16,765 bases of DNA, from positions 1-16,765 of the forward strand of contig JANQQY010000398.1 in NCBI GenBank assembly GCA_028284845.1, given 5' to 3'. Position 1 is the stretch's first letter, and each line of letters starts with the position of its first letter. This document shows positions 6,775 through 13,503 of the stretch, one piece after another. A program made the translations under genes and the position numbers. The stretch comes from Spirochaetales bacterium. GTDB taxonomy: Bacteria; Spirochaetota; Spirochaetia; DSM-27196; SLST01. The notes below the pieces were generated by a model. It was not told the origin of the DNA and ran no database searches. It saw nothing but the letters and a program-made list of their open reading frames with translations.

Positions 6775-7609
6775 CGAACTCACTCGTTCTTGTCCACCCA
6801 GGCCCCTCCCGTTTGTCCTTGGTGTTGGTCAGGCTGACACGAAACCGTCCCGGCGCACTCTGTTCGAATGCGCTCTCACAGCGGACGGTGACGAGGGACC
6901 CTTCATAGCGCCCATCTTCTTGTTTGCGGCGCAAGATCAGGACCTGCGCATCATGTGTTTCCGCAAGACGCAGGAGACGTCCCTGAGATGCCGGCGCGAT
7001 GGGGAGATCACGGGCAAGATCAATCACGACAAGGCCAAAGGCTCCGGATCGCAGAAGTCGCTCGGCCGCTCGACAAGCTGCTGCTGCGGCTTGTCGACGA
7101 GCAGACAAAGAAGCGGTGGTTTGATTGGTGGCCTTTGAAGACTCCACACGTCCGGGGGGTGCTGAAGCGACTCCACGATGCGGCCTGGAGGCGGAACCGA
7201 CCTGGGTGGTGGATGGTGACTGAGGTGTGGGTTCTGACGGTTGAGCCGTGTTGCTCCCTGGCTGAACATCCTGCGGATGTTCAGCAAAGATGACCGGCAG
7301 TGCCGCCAGGTCAACACCCGCGGCCGCGACGTCAGGGGGGAAGAAGACATCGCGGTGGGTGGCAACCCAGGCGGCAAACTCGCCGGCATGCTGTGCTTCA
7401 AGGATCAGGCGGATCGCAAGACTGACATTGGCAGATTGGGAGTCTCCAACGAGCTCAGTCATGCGGCCCTTCAGGGCCGGGTAACCCCAGCGTCGGTCCG
7501 GAAGACCACCGGACATGCTCCCGTCAACAAGCTCACGGGCATTGACCAGTTCGCTTGCTCGTTTGAGGCCGGAGGGGCGTGATACTGGAGCCGATACCGC
7601 CTGTCCCAT
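6752..7609 (-). CDS. imuA: ImuA-like RecA-fold protein, first gene of the mutasome operon
   Basis: ImuA proteins are diverged RecA relatives needed with ImuB and DnaE2 for induced mutagenesis. Support here is the position directly upstream of imuB and segments resembling a RecA core: a P-loop region (MTELVGDSQSANVSLAIRL, about 50-68), a strand ending LPVIFA (about 104-109), a helix and strand ERLLRSGAFGLVVIDL, and SQGRLLRLAETHDAQVLIL. The P-loop is degenerate: GDSQSAN replaces Gly-x4-Gly-Lys-Ser/Thr, so ATP binding is doubtful. A Pro/Ser/Thr-rich linker of about 50-60 residues interrupts the fold after about residue 110 and begins at a perfect hairpin (7261-7285). The start is set at ATG 7609, seven bases after a -10-like TACTAT. 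ATG 7630 and GTG 7705 are in-frame alternatives, and none has a convincing ribosome binding site. The 3' end overlaps imuB. Confidence 0.82.
   Translation of the reverse strand: MGQAVSAPVSRPSGLKRASELVNARELVDGSMSGGLPDRRWGYPALKGRMTELVGDSQSANVSLAIRLILEAQHAGEFAAWVATHRDVFFPPDVAAAGVDLAALPVIFAEHPQDVQPGSNTAQPSEPTPQSPSTTQVGSASRPHRGVASAPPGRVESSKATNQTTASLSARRQAAAAACRAAERLLRSGAFGLVVIDLARDLPIAPASQGRLLRLAETHDAQVLILRRKQEDGRYEGSLVTVRCESAFEQSAPGRFRVSLTNTKDKREGPGWTRTSEFDGPPGLY
7261..7285. repeat. Perfect 11-bp hairpin with 3-nt loop inside imuA
   Basis: GCTGAACATCC (7261-7271) and GGATGTTCAGC (7275-7285) are perfect inverted repeats around the loop TGC. On the coding strand the hairpin gives AEHPQDVQ at the border between a conserved RecA-like strand and a long disordered linker. 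No copy 78 bp away was found, so it shares only the perfect-stem, tiny-loop form with the elements in imuB and dnaE2. Confidence 0.85.
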
Positions 7610-7616
7610 CGAGGTA

Positions 7617-7634
7617 ATAGTACTATACATATGT
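7617..7634. promoter_or_regulatory. Candidate SOS (LexA-type) operator
   Basis: Two perfect palindromes lie side by side: ATAGTACTAT (7617-7626) and ACATATGT (7627-7634). The second matches the centre of the Gram-positive SOS box CGAACATATGTTCG. The stretch 7621-7640 also agrees with the E. coli LexA consensus at about 14 of 20 positions, although the CTGT/ACAG halves are imperfect. It lies between the -35 and -10 hexamers of an operon that is under LexA control in many bacteria. The true LexA motif of this organism is unknown. Confidence 0.4.
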
Positions 7635-7645
7635 TTAGTCTTCAA
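7617..7645 (-). promoter_or_regulatory. Candidate promoter of the imuA-imuB-dnaE2 operon
   Basis: On the minus strand a -35-like TTGAAG (7640-7645) and a -10-like TACTAT (7617-7622) are separated by exactly 17 bp. Seven bases then lead to ATG 7609, so the transcript would start at the start codon. The absence of a Shine-Dalgarno sequence agrees with a leaderless message. The spacer contains the LexA-like palindrome. Both hexamers match consensus at 4/6. Confidence 0.45.
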
Positions 7646-7815
7646 GAGAAATGCGGCCGTGATGATCCCGTGCTGGCCTATCAGATGACTGACGATCGGT
7701 CGCACCGTAGAGTCGGGCCTGGATCATGAGCGACTCGTGTGCCGAGAGCCGTGGATCATTGCCAACGTCCTGCAGGACCACGCCTACGGTGAAGCAAAAC
7801 CCTCGGATCGCACAC
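7646..7815. other. Intergenic region between the divergent imu operon and dps
   Basis: No convincing gene was found here. It holds a perfect 12-bp palindrome GTCCTGCAGGAC (7767-7778) and TGGATCAT twice (about 7720-7727 and 7752-7759). A 36-codon frame (7726-7836) has no ribosome binding site and runs into the dps promoter, so it is not called. The in-frame GTG at 7705 would extend imuA into this region but has no supporting signals. Confidence 0.5.
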
Positions 7816-7849
7816 TTGAGTTACATGAGCGATTAAGTCATATTAACTC
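7816..7849 (+). promoter_or_regulatory. Candidate dps promoter with an overlapping inverted repeat
   Basis: A -35-like TTGAGT (7816-7821) and a -10-like CATATT (7839-7844) are 17 bp apart, giving a leader of about 60 bases before dps. GAGTTA (7818-7823) and TAACTC (7844-7849) form a perfect 6-bp inverted repeat spanning the -35 to -10 region. That is a plausible operator for a stress or metal regulator, since dps genes are often controlled by OxyR, PerR or Fur. Which regulator is not evident. Confidence 0.45.
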
Positions 7850-7914
7850 CTAAAACTCCATTTTCATTGCCAGCAAGGCCCGGCATGCGTACCCTTTGAA
7901 CGAGGAGAATATCC

Positions 7915-8418
7915 ATGTCTACATCAACCCATACAGAATCATTGCTCTCAGACGTTGGACTGGGAGCCACTGCCGCAGACGCAATTGCCGATCGACTCAA
8001 TCGCTACCTTGCGGAGCTCCACGTCTACTACACCAAGCTTCACAACTTCCACTGGAATGTTGAGGGTACCGACTTCTTCACCCTCCATGAGGTGCTGCAG
8101 GAAGAGTACGAGGCGATTGCGGAGGAGATCGACGAGGTTGCTGAGCGCGTCCTCAAGATTGGCCGACGACCGCTGACAACGATGCGTGACTACATTGAGC
8201 TCTCCAGACTCGAGGAAGCCGAGACACGCGGATACGCCAGCGACGAAGTCGCACAGGCAGTCGCGCACGACCTTGAGCTCCTGATCGATGGTCTTCGCGA
8301 GACGATCCGCGTCTGTCAGGAGCACGGAGACGAAGGAACCGCAGACGACGCGATTGCCTCGCTCAAGGCGCGCGAGAAGCGACTCTGGATGTTCGAAGCC
8401 TACCGTCGCGGAAAATAG
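7915..8418 (+). CDS. dps: Dps-family ferritin-like DNA-protection protein
   Basis: Dps forms a 12-subunit cage that oxidises Fe(II) with peroxide, stores iron and can shield DNA during stress. The 167-residue length is typical. The ferroxidase residues are visible with the family spacing: His46 (NFHWNVEG), His58 (TLHEV), Asp73 and Glu77 (EEIDEVAER). Relative to Listeria Dps (31, 43, 58, 62) every position is shifted by 15. GAGGAG (7902-7907) lies seven bases before the ATG. The short N-terminal tail lacks an obvious Lys-rich DNA-binding stretch, so DNA binding is not certain. It is transcribed divergently from the mutasome operon, so two stress functions share one intergenic region. A hairpin follows the stop. 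Confidence 0.95.
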   Translation: MSTSTHTESLLSDVGLGATAADAIADRLNRYLAELHVYYTKLHNFHWNVEGTDFFTLHEVLQEEYEAIAEEIDEVAERVLKIGRRPLTTMRDYIELSRLEEAETRGYASDEVAQAVAHDLELLIDGLRETIRVCQEHGDEGTADDAIASLKAREKRLWMFEAYRRGK

Positions 8419-8428
8419 ACCGCTCCGT

Positions 8429-8459
8429 CCTCGGTAAGAGCTTAAGGAACTTGCCGAGG
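8429..8459. terminator. Hairpin after dps, possible terminator or attenuator
   Basis: CCTCGGTAAG (8429-8438) pairs with CTTGCCGAGG (8450-8459) over ten positions with one T-G pair and an 11-base loop. It starts ten bases after the dps stop. There is no T-run, and the distal arm holds the only Shine-Dalgarno-like bases (GAGGG) before the next small gene, so it might instead modulate that gene. Confidence 0.45.
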
Positions 8460-8470
8460 GCGTCCGCACC

Positions 8471-8644
8471 GTGCACCATGATCTCGTGAGTAAGAAACTC
8501 TGCGATTGGAGCAAGAAGCAGTTCCAATCAAAGAAGCGCAAACTACGTTCGGTCGTGAGAGCGGCCGATCGTGTCTGCCTCAAGTGTGGAAGAAGTGCCA
8601 ACTCCAAGGAGATGCTCTGCAAGCCCGCGCGCATAGATCCGTAG
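8471..8644 (+). CDS. Small Lys-rich protein with a CxxC-type Cys motif, 57 aa
   Basis: A short frame encodes a basic protein with KKLCDWSKKQFQSKKRKL followed by VCLKCGRSANSKEMLCKP. The C-x2-C-x10-C pattern with a further upstream Cys looks like a small zinc-binding knuckle. I recall similar small proteins (a WSKKQF-type basic start and a CxKCGR...LCKP end) annotated as hypothetical in diverse bacteria, but cannot verify this here. The start is GTG 8471 (57 aa) with GAGGG ten bases upstream; GTG 8486 (52 aa) is the alternative. It lies between dps and typA on the same strand. The function is unknown; a nucleic-acid-binding role is a guess from its charge and Cys motif. The conserved-looking motif is the main reason to call it real. 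Confidence 0.68.
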   Translation: MHHDLVSKKLCDWSKKQFQSKKRKLRSVVRAADRVCLKCGRSANSKEMLCKPARIDP

Positions 8645-8674
8645 GGCTTGCTCGAGCCTCCACCCAGTGCGGCA

Positions 8675-8703
8675 TTGCCTGGCCCATCCGCTTCCCGTAG
8701 ATT
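8675..8703 (+). promoter_or_regulatory. Candidate leaderless promoter of typA
   Basis: A -35-like TTGCCT (8675-8680) and a -10-like TAGATT (8698-8703) are exactly 17 bp apart. Six bases separate the -10 from ATG 8710, putting the start of transcription at the ATG. No Shine-Dalgarno sequence is visible before typA. Hexamers match consensus at 4/6 each. Confidence 0.4.
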
Positions 8704-8709
8704 GCCGCA

Positions 8710-10569
8710 ATGGGTGCCGCTCACCTTCGGAATGACGCCATTCGAAACATTGCCATCATCGCCCACGTCGACCACGGGAAGACCACGCTTGTCGACTCGA
8801 TGTTTCGCACCGCCGGACTCTTTCGCGAGAATCAAGCGGTTGCCGATCGCGTCATGGACCGAATGGATCTTGAGCGTGAGCGCGGCATCACGATCGCGGC
8901 GAAGAACTGTGCGATCGAGTGGAAGAGTACAAAGATCAACATCATCGACACTCCGGGGCATGCCGATTTTGGAGGCGAGGTCGAACGGGCGCTCTCCATG
9001 GCCGACGGTGCGCTCTTGCTCGTAGACGCCGCAGAGGGTCCGCTTCCCCAAACGCGCTATGTACTGCGGAAGACGCTCGAGGAAGGGATTCCGGTCATCG
9101 TCGTCATAAACAAGCTCGACCGGAAGGATGCGCGTCCGCACGCGGTGCTGGATGAGATCTCAGATCTCTTTATCGATCTGGATGCGAGTGATGAGCAGTT
9201 TCACTTTCCGCTTCTCTACGCCGTCGCTCGTGACGGAGTGGCATCCGAGTCTCCCGAAGGCGTCGGCTATCTGGAATCCGGGTTTGACTCAATCCCAGAG
9301 TCGGCATCGCTCGAGCCGCTTCTCGACACCATCCTCCGCGAGATTCCGGGACCTCACGTCGATCCCGATGCTCCCTTCCAGATGCTCGTCAGTGATCTGG
9401 GGTACTCGGACTACCTGGGACGACTGGCGGTTGGGCGGATTCACAATGGCCAGGTGCGCTCGGCCGACCAGCTCGTTCGAATCGACTCCGAGGGCCAGAC
9501 CCGTCCGCTCCGCGTCACCAGGCTGCAAGTCTATGACGGGCTTTCGATTACTGAGACCGACGCCGCCCACCCCGGCGATGTGGTCGTCCTCTCCGGGCTG
9601 GACGACGTTCATATCGGTGACACGATCTGCACCGCTTCGCAACCGGTGGCGCTCCGCCGCATTACGGTGGACGAGCCAACGGTTACGATGCTCTTTGTAC
9701 GCAACAATGGACCCCTCTCCGGCACCGAAGGGAAGTACGTCCAGTCGACTCGGATCCGCGAGCGGCTCGATCGTGAGACGCTGAGCAATGTTTCTCTTCG
9801 CGCCGAGGATGCACCGGGGCAGGATGGCTTCCTTGTGATGGGACGCGGAGAGTTCCAAATGGCCATCCTGATTGAGACGATGCGGCGTGAAGGCTACGAG
9901 CTCTGCGTTGGACGGCCGCGGGTCATCACCCGCACCAACTCCCACGGCAAGACGGAAGAGCCCATCGAGCGGCTCTTCGTTGATACTGCTGAAGAGTACA
10001 CGGGAATCGTCACGGAGAAGCTCTCCATCCGCAAAGGCCGGCTCGTTAATCTCACCAACCACTCTCGCGGTAGGACACGCCTCGAGTTCAGCGTCCCGTC
10101 CCGTGCCTTGATTGGGTTCCGCGATGAGCTCCTCACGGACACGCGCGGCACGGCGATCATGAACGCCTATCTCGACGGGTATGAGGAGTGGCGCGGCGAC
10201 TTCCCGAGCAGGCAGACCGGCTCGCTCGTCAGCGATCGCGACGGTGCCGGCGTTCCCTACGCGCTCTTTAACCTCGAACCTCGCGGGCAGCTCTTTGTAG
10301 GTCCCGGCGAAAAGGTCTACCAGGGTATGATCGTTGGCGAGCACAACCGTGATAACGACCTGGACGTGAATCCGTGCAAGACAAAGAAGCTCACCAATAT
10401 GCGCGCCGCGGGCCGCGATGAGAACGTCGTGCTGACGCCCTACCGCAAGATGACACTTGAGATGGCGATCAACTTCATCCGCGACGACGAGCTCGTAGAG
10501 GTGACGCCGCAATCGATCAGGATGCGCAAGGCGGTGCTCCTTCAGACCGAACGGAAGAAACTTCGATGA
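8710..10569 (+). CDS. typA: Translational GTPase TypA/BipA
   Basis: TypA/BipA is a ribosome-associated GTPase of the EF-G/LepA group, involved in ribosome assembly and adaptation to stress and cold. The 619-residue length is typical. The GTPase motifs are AHVDHGKT (18-25), RERGITI (about 57-62), DTPGH (80-84) and NKLD (134-137). These are followed by a beta-barrel domain II, EF-G-like domains III and V, and the family-specific C-terminal domain (for example DNDLDVNPCKTKKLTNMRAAGRDE near 550-575). The start matches the family N-terminus. Its stop overlaps the start of the MFS gene by 4 bp (ATGA), so the two are probably co-transcribed. Long open frames on the opposite strand across this gene are codon-bias shadows. 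Confidence 0.97.
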   Translation: MGAAHLRNDAIRNIAIIAHVDHGKTTLVDSMFRTAGLFRENQAVADRVMDRMDLERERGITIAAKNCAIEWKSTKINIIDTPGHADFGGEVERALSMADGALLLVDAAEGPLPQTRYVLRKTLEEGIPVIVVINKLDRKDARPHAVLDEISDLFIDLDASDEQFHFPLLYAVARDGVASESPEGVGYLESGFDSIPESASLEPLLDTILREIPGPHVDPDAPFQMLVSDLGYSDYLGRLAVGRIHNGQVRSADQLVRIDSEGQTRPLRVTRLQVYDGLSITETDAAHPGDVVVLSGLDDVHIGDTICTASQPVALRRITVDEPTVTMLFVRNNGPLSGTEGKYVQSTRIRERLDRETLSNVSLRAEDAPGQDGFLVMGRGEFQMAILIETMRREGYELCVGRPRVITRTNSHGKTEEPIERLFVDTAEEYTGIVTEKLSIRKGRLVNLTNHSRGRTRLEFSVPSRALIGFRDELLTDTRGTAIMNAYLDGYEEWRGDFPSRQTGSLVSDRDGAGVPYALFNLEPRGQLFVGPGEKVYQGMIVGEHNRDNDLDVNPCKTKKLTNMRAAGRDENVVLTPYRKMTLEMAINFIRDDELVEVTPQSIRMRKAVLLQTERKKLR

Positions 10570-11759
10570 GAAAGAATCGTCGGTATGTGCCCTCACCCCT
10601 GTTCTTCGTCGCCGGCACCATGTTTATCACCGGCATGACGATGGCGGAGACCGGTGCATCGATGTCTCGAATGACCGCGCAACTGGGAATTGGTGCCGCG
10701 GAGCAGGGCTACCTCGTTTCCGCGCGGTACATCGGCGGCGTCGTGATTGGGCTCATGCTCTGGGCGGGCTCTGCCCGGATCAACCTGCGCGTGATCTACC
10801 GGGCCGCGGTCGCAGCGATTGCGCTCTCCGGTCTCTTCCTGCTCCTGCCCGGGTACGGTTTCGCGCTTGCGATCGCCATCTTCCGGGGCCTCGCGGTCGG
10901 CGCTCTGATACCACTCTCCGGCGTCTACGCGGCGAACCAGACGGAGCGCCCCGTGGGACCTGTCACGGCAACCGTCAATGCAACGCTCAGCGCTGGGCTG
11001 GTGCTCGTCGCGCTCGCTTCCCTTGGCCTCTCCGCGATTCCGGGCGTGGCGTGGCAGGTCTACTGGACACTTCCGTCGGCGTTGGCGGCTGTGCTTCTCC
11101 TCGTCTCAGGCGGAGTCGAGTTTCCGGCCGTCGGCAGCGGGGGGGCTGTCTCAAAGGGAGATGGTCTGATGCGCCGCACCGATTGGGTCATCGCTGCCGC
11201 ATCTGCCTTCACCGTGAGTGCCGAGGCGGTCCTCATCGGCCTTATTCCTTACCGAACGGCAGCCATATCTGCGGTCAACGTACCCGGCGAGCTCGTGGCG
11301 CTCGTTCTCGTCTCAGGCATCATGATTGGCCGATTCCTGAGCGGGCGATGGCTGATGAGGCTGGGGTCTCGCACCGTCCTCGTCCGCGCCATTGTCTCTC
11401 TCGTGGTGTTCGCGGTCATCTGGACCCTCTTGTACGCATTTGGAGACTCGCTCTCTCCGGTGTTCACGTCGATCCTCTTCCTCGTGCTCGTCTTCTCGCT
11501 TGGCCTCTCCTCGGCAGCGCTCTTCCCGGCAATCGTGAGCTACACGGCACTGCAGGGGACCCTTGTCGCCACCGCCACGGTGGCTGCCATCGGCTGGACG
11601 GCGGGAGTAGGTGGTACTTCCATGCCGGCGGTTGCAGGCGAGGCGCTCGAGGCAGGGCTCTCCCCCACGCTGGCCATGCTCTTTGTTGCCGGACCGGCGT
11701 TGATCGCACTTGGGATGATCTGGGCGCACTCGCGGTCGCACTCGCTCGAAGGCAGTTAG
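10566..11759 (+). CDS. Major facilitator superfamily transporter, 12 membrane segments
   Basis: The 397-residue protein is almost entirely hydrophobic helices with short charged loops, fitting about 12 membrane segments in two halves. The central cytoplasmic loop lies near residues 190-205 (VGSGGAVSKGDGLMRRTDW). The cytoplasmic loop between helices 2 and 3 is ARINLRVIYRAA, a weak version of the MFS motif A position, and IGRFLSGRWLMRLGSR is its counterpart in the second half. The length and layout suit a sugar or drug-type inner-membrane exporter, but the substrate cannot be told. GGAAG lies within the typA end just before the ATG, and the start overlaps the typA stop, indicating coupled translation. 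A link in function to typA is not apparent. The gene converges with the YgjV-like gene. Confidence 0.85.
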   Translation: MRKNRRYVPSPLFFVAGTMFITGMTMAETGASMSRMTAQLGIGAAEQGYLVSARYIGGVVIGLMLWAGSARINLRVIYRAAVAAIALSGLFLLLPGYGFALAIAIFRGLAVGALIPLSGVYAANQTERPVGPVTATVNATLSAGLVLVALASLGLSAIPGVAWQVYWTLPSALAAVLLLVSGGVEFPAVGSGGAVSKGDGLMRRTDWVIAAASAFTVSAEAVLIGLIPYRTAAISAVNVPGELVALVLVSGIMIGRFLSGRWLMRLGSRTVLVRAIVSLVVFAVIWTLLYAFGDSLSPVFTSILFLVLVFSLGLSSAALFPAIVSYTALQGTLVATATVAAIGWTAGVGGTSMPAVAGEALEAGLSPTLAMLFVAGPALIALGMIWAHSRSHSLEGS

Positions 11760-11796
11760 CCGCAACGGCGCGTACGACGACCTCCGTACTCCTTGG

Positions 11797-12414
11797 CTAC
11801 ATCGCTCGAACGTAGATGTCGTCACTGCCTGTTTCTTCGAACCCAAGCCGTTCGAGATAACGAGCATGTTGCGGGTTGCCCCCAAAGGCTTCGATCCGCT
11901 CCACGTCCGGCAGCACATCTCTGAGGTGACCCTTCACGAAGGTGTAGACACCGACTTTGAAATCTCGGAACGGTGGCGTCACGTAGTCGACGAGCACTCG
12001 GAACGTATGTTCATCCGTGAGCCTGCCGACCAGCAGTCCCGCGGTGTTGTTGTTGCGGAGGAAGTAGAACGCCTCTGTCTCAGGCGCAAATGACATGACG
12101 CCGCCAAAGTTCTCGATATCGGTCTCGTTCGTCTTCCATACGTGCACGAAGTAGGCCGATCCTGTCTCGGCTCGAACGATGGCAAGCTCATCACGCTCCC
12201 GGTAGAGCCGGATCAGGAAGTAGATGTCAATAAAGGCGATTCCGGCATTAAGCGTCCCGGTGGGAATCGATCCAATCAAATAACCAAAAACGGCAAACAT
12301 CACCGCACCGGCAAGGTTGACCCATCTGAGCTTGATGATTGAACTCATGGTGAGTGAGATGAGGATCACGACTGACGCCGCATACCCAAACCAGTCGAGC
12401 CAGGTGACGTTCAT
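11797..12414 (-). CDS. YgjV-type membrane domain fused to a GNAT-like cytoplasmic domain
   Basis: The first 80 or so residues form about three membrane helices with the pattern WLDWFGYAASVVILISLTMSS-IKLRWVNLAGAVMFAVFGYLIGSIP, as in the YgjV inner-membrane family. The C-terminal about 115 residues are soluble and end in a segment (VERIEAFGGNPQHARYLERLGFEE) typical of the last helix and strand of GNAT acetyltransferases. The middle YVTPPFRDFKVGVYTFVKGHL resembles the acetyl-CoA-binding region, although a clear Q/RxxGxG/A signature is missing. Similar two-part proteins exist, to my recollection, but I know no defined substrate. ATG 12414 is chosen because GGAGG (12420-12424, minus strand) lies five bases upstream; an in-frame Met 15 codons earlier has none. 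The protein is 205 residues and divergent from the SDR gene. Confidence 0.78.
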   Translation of the reverse strand: MNVTWLDWFGYAASVVILISLTMSSIIKLRWVNLAGAVMFAVFGYLIGSIPTGTLNAGIAFIDIYFLIRLYRERDELAIVRAETGSAYFVHVWKTNETDIENFGGVMSFAPETEAFYFLRNNNTAGLLVGRLTDEHTFRVLVDYVTPPFRDFKVGVYTFVKGHLRDVLPDVERIEAFGGNPQHARYLERLGFEETGSDDIYVRAM

Positions 12415-12433
12415 CCGCACCTCCGGAATCAGT

Positions 12434-12463
12434 TTGACACGGCGACTCTGACGCGGCAAGTTT
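12434..12463 (+). promoter_or_regulatory. Weak candidate promoter of the SDR-dioxygenase-lyase unit
   Basis: A perfect -35 hexamer TTGACA occurs at 12434-12439, but the matching -10 is poor (AAGTTT at 12458-12463 with an 18-bp spacer). The ATG at 12471 follows within eight bases and lacks a Shine-Dalgarno sequence. The divergent gene's ribosome binding site lies only ten bases to the left. Confidence 0.25.
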
Positions 12464-12470
12464 CTGTGCC

Positions 12471-13496
12471 ATGAACGTGTTGCTCACCGGGGGAACCGGG
12501 CGCGTGGGGATTGCCTGCGTGAAAAGGTTGGTACGATCCGGTCATAAAGTCACTGTCATTGGCCGCCGGGCCGAGATGGAGGTCCCCGCCGGTGCCTCGT
12601 ATGAGATGTGTGATATCAACGACTACGAGCGACTGCGTGCCGCCATGGGCGGCCATGAGGCGATCGTGCACCTCGCGGCCATCGCTTCTCCGGTCGGGTC
12701 ACCGGGACGCGAGGTCTTTCGCGTCAACGACCTTGGCACATTCAACGTCTTTGAAGCTGCGGCGGAGACCGGTATCTCGCGCGTCGTTGGCGCAAGCTCA
12801 ATCAATGCATTCGGCTTTTTCTACGGCGACCGCGGCTTCCCCATTCGCTACCTACCTGTGGACGAGGCGCATGAGGGGCTTGCGACCGACGCCTACTCCT
12901 TCAGCAAGCAGGTGATGGAGTCGATTGGTCGCTATTTCTGGGAGCGCGACCGAATCTCAAGCGTCATGCTGCGCCTCCCCGGCGTTGTCGCGGCCGAGGT
13001 CTTCGACGGCCTCTGGGATAAAGGCGCGGAGTTCCGGAGTCATGCTCACCAGATCATCGACCTGCCAGACGGTGAGCGGCGCGAGGAGGTTGCCCGTCTT
13101 TCTGCCGCCTACGATCGCTGGAGACGCGAGAACCGCTGGGACACCTTCGACCGCGAAACGGGCTGGAAGAACGCCCTTGAGAGCGACCACAATGGACTCA
13201 CTCGAGCCGAGTACCGGCTGATGTCGTCTCGCGCAAACTTCTTCACCTACGTCCACGAGGACGATTCGGCGCAGGCGATTGAGAAGGGTCTCACCGCGGA
13301 GTACGAGGGTAGTCACTCTCTCTATATCAACCTACATCGGAACACGCTTGGCCGATCGGTTGCCGAGGTTGCCAAGCTCTTTGACGAGCCGATCCCGGAG
13401 GTGCGCCCGTCCGCGCAGGGCGACAACACCATCGTCTCGATCGACCGTGCTCGAGAGCTGATTGGTTTCGAGCCGGAGTTCGCCGGAAAGGGGTAG
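12471..13496 (+). CDS. NAD(P)-dependent epimerase/dehydratase, extended SDR family
   Basis: The 341-residue protein has the N-terminal Rossmann motif LLTGGTGRVG (GGTGRVG at 7-13), an acidic strand end CDIND, and HLAAIASP after the fourth strand. The catalytic set is Ser109/Ser110 (GASSIN), Tyr142 and Lys146 (YSFSK). These place it among extended SDR nucleotide-sugar or small-sugar epimerases and dehydratases; members of this kind also act as uronate or sugar-acid dehydrogenases. The region from about 190 to 255 (SHAHQII..., many Arg and Glu) is longer and more polar than usual and probably shapes the substrate pocket. The substrate cannot be assigned. It is followed after 7 bp by the dioxygenase-like gene and then the lyase gene, so a carbohydrate-processing unit is likely. 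The start has no clear ribosome binding site. Confidence 0.9.
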   Translation: MNVLLTGGTGRVGIACVKRLVRSGHKVTVIGRRAEMEVPAGASYEMCDINDYERLRAAMGGHEAIVHLAAIASPVGSPGREVFRVNDLGTFNVFEAAAETGISRVVGASSINAFGFFYGDRGFPIRYLPVDEAHEGLATDAYSFSKQVMESIGRYFWERDRISSVMLRLPGVVAAEVFDGLWDKGAEFRSHAHQIIDLPDGERREEVARLSAAYDRWRRENRWDTFDRETGWKNALESDHNGLTRAEYRLMSSRANFFTYVHEDDSAQAIEKGLTAEYEGSHSLYINLHRNTLGRSVAEVAKLFDEPIPEVRPSAQGDNTIVSIDRARELIGFEPEFAGKG

Positions 13497-13503
13497 GGCC
13501 GCG

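Noticed and set aside
7070..7097. 9-bp inverted repeat with a 10-base loop in imuA
   Set aside because: The loop is long and the encoded Ala-rich helix belongs to a segment expected in the fold; not clearly of the same kind as the perfect hairpins.
7726..7836. 36-codon frame upstream of dps
   Set aside because: No ribosome binding site, no recognisable composition, and it overlaps the likely dps promoter.
7948..9141. 397-codon minus-strand frame across dps and the start of typA
   Set aside because: It crosses two well-supported genes and a non-coding gap, and has no recognisable domain.
9289..10596. 435-codon open frame opposite typA
   Set aside because: typA on the plus strand has full-length family motifs; the opposite frame has no recognisable features and reflects codon bias in GC-rich DNA.
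11760..11796. GTACG/CGTAC mini-hairpin between convergent genes
   Set aside because: A 5-bp stem with an 8-base loop and no T-run is too weak to call a terminator.
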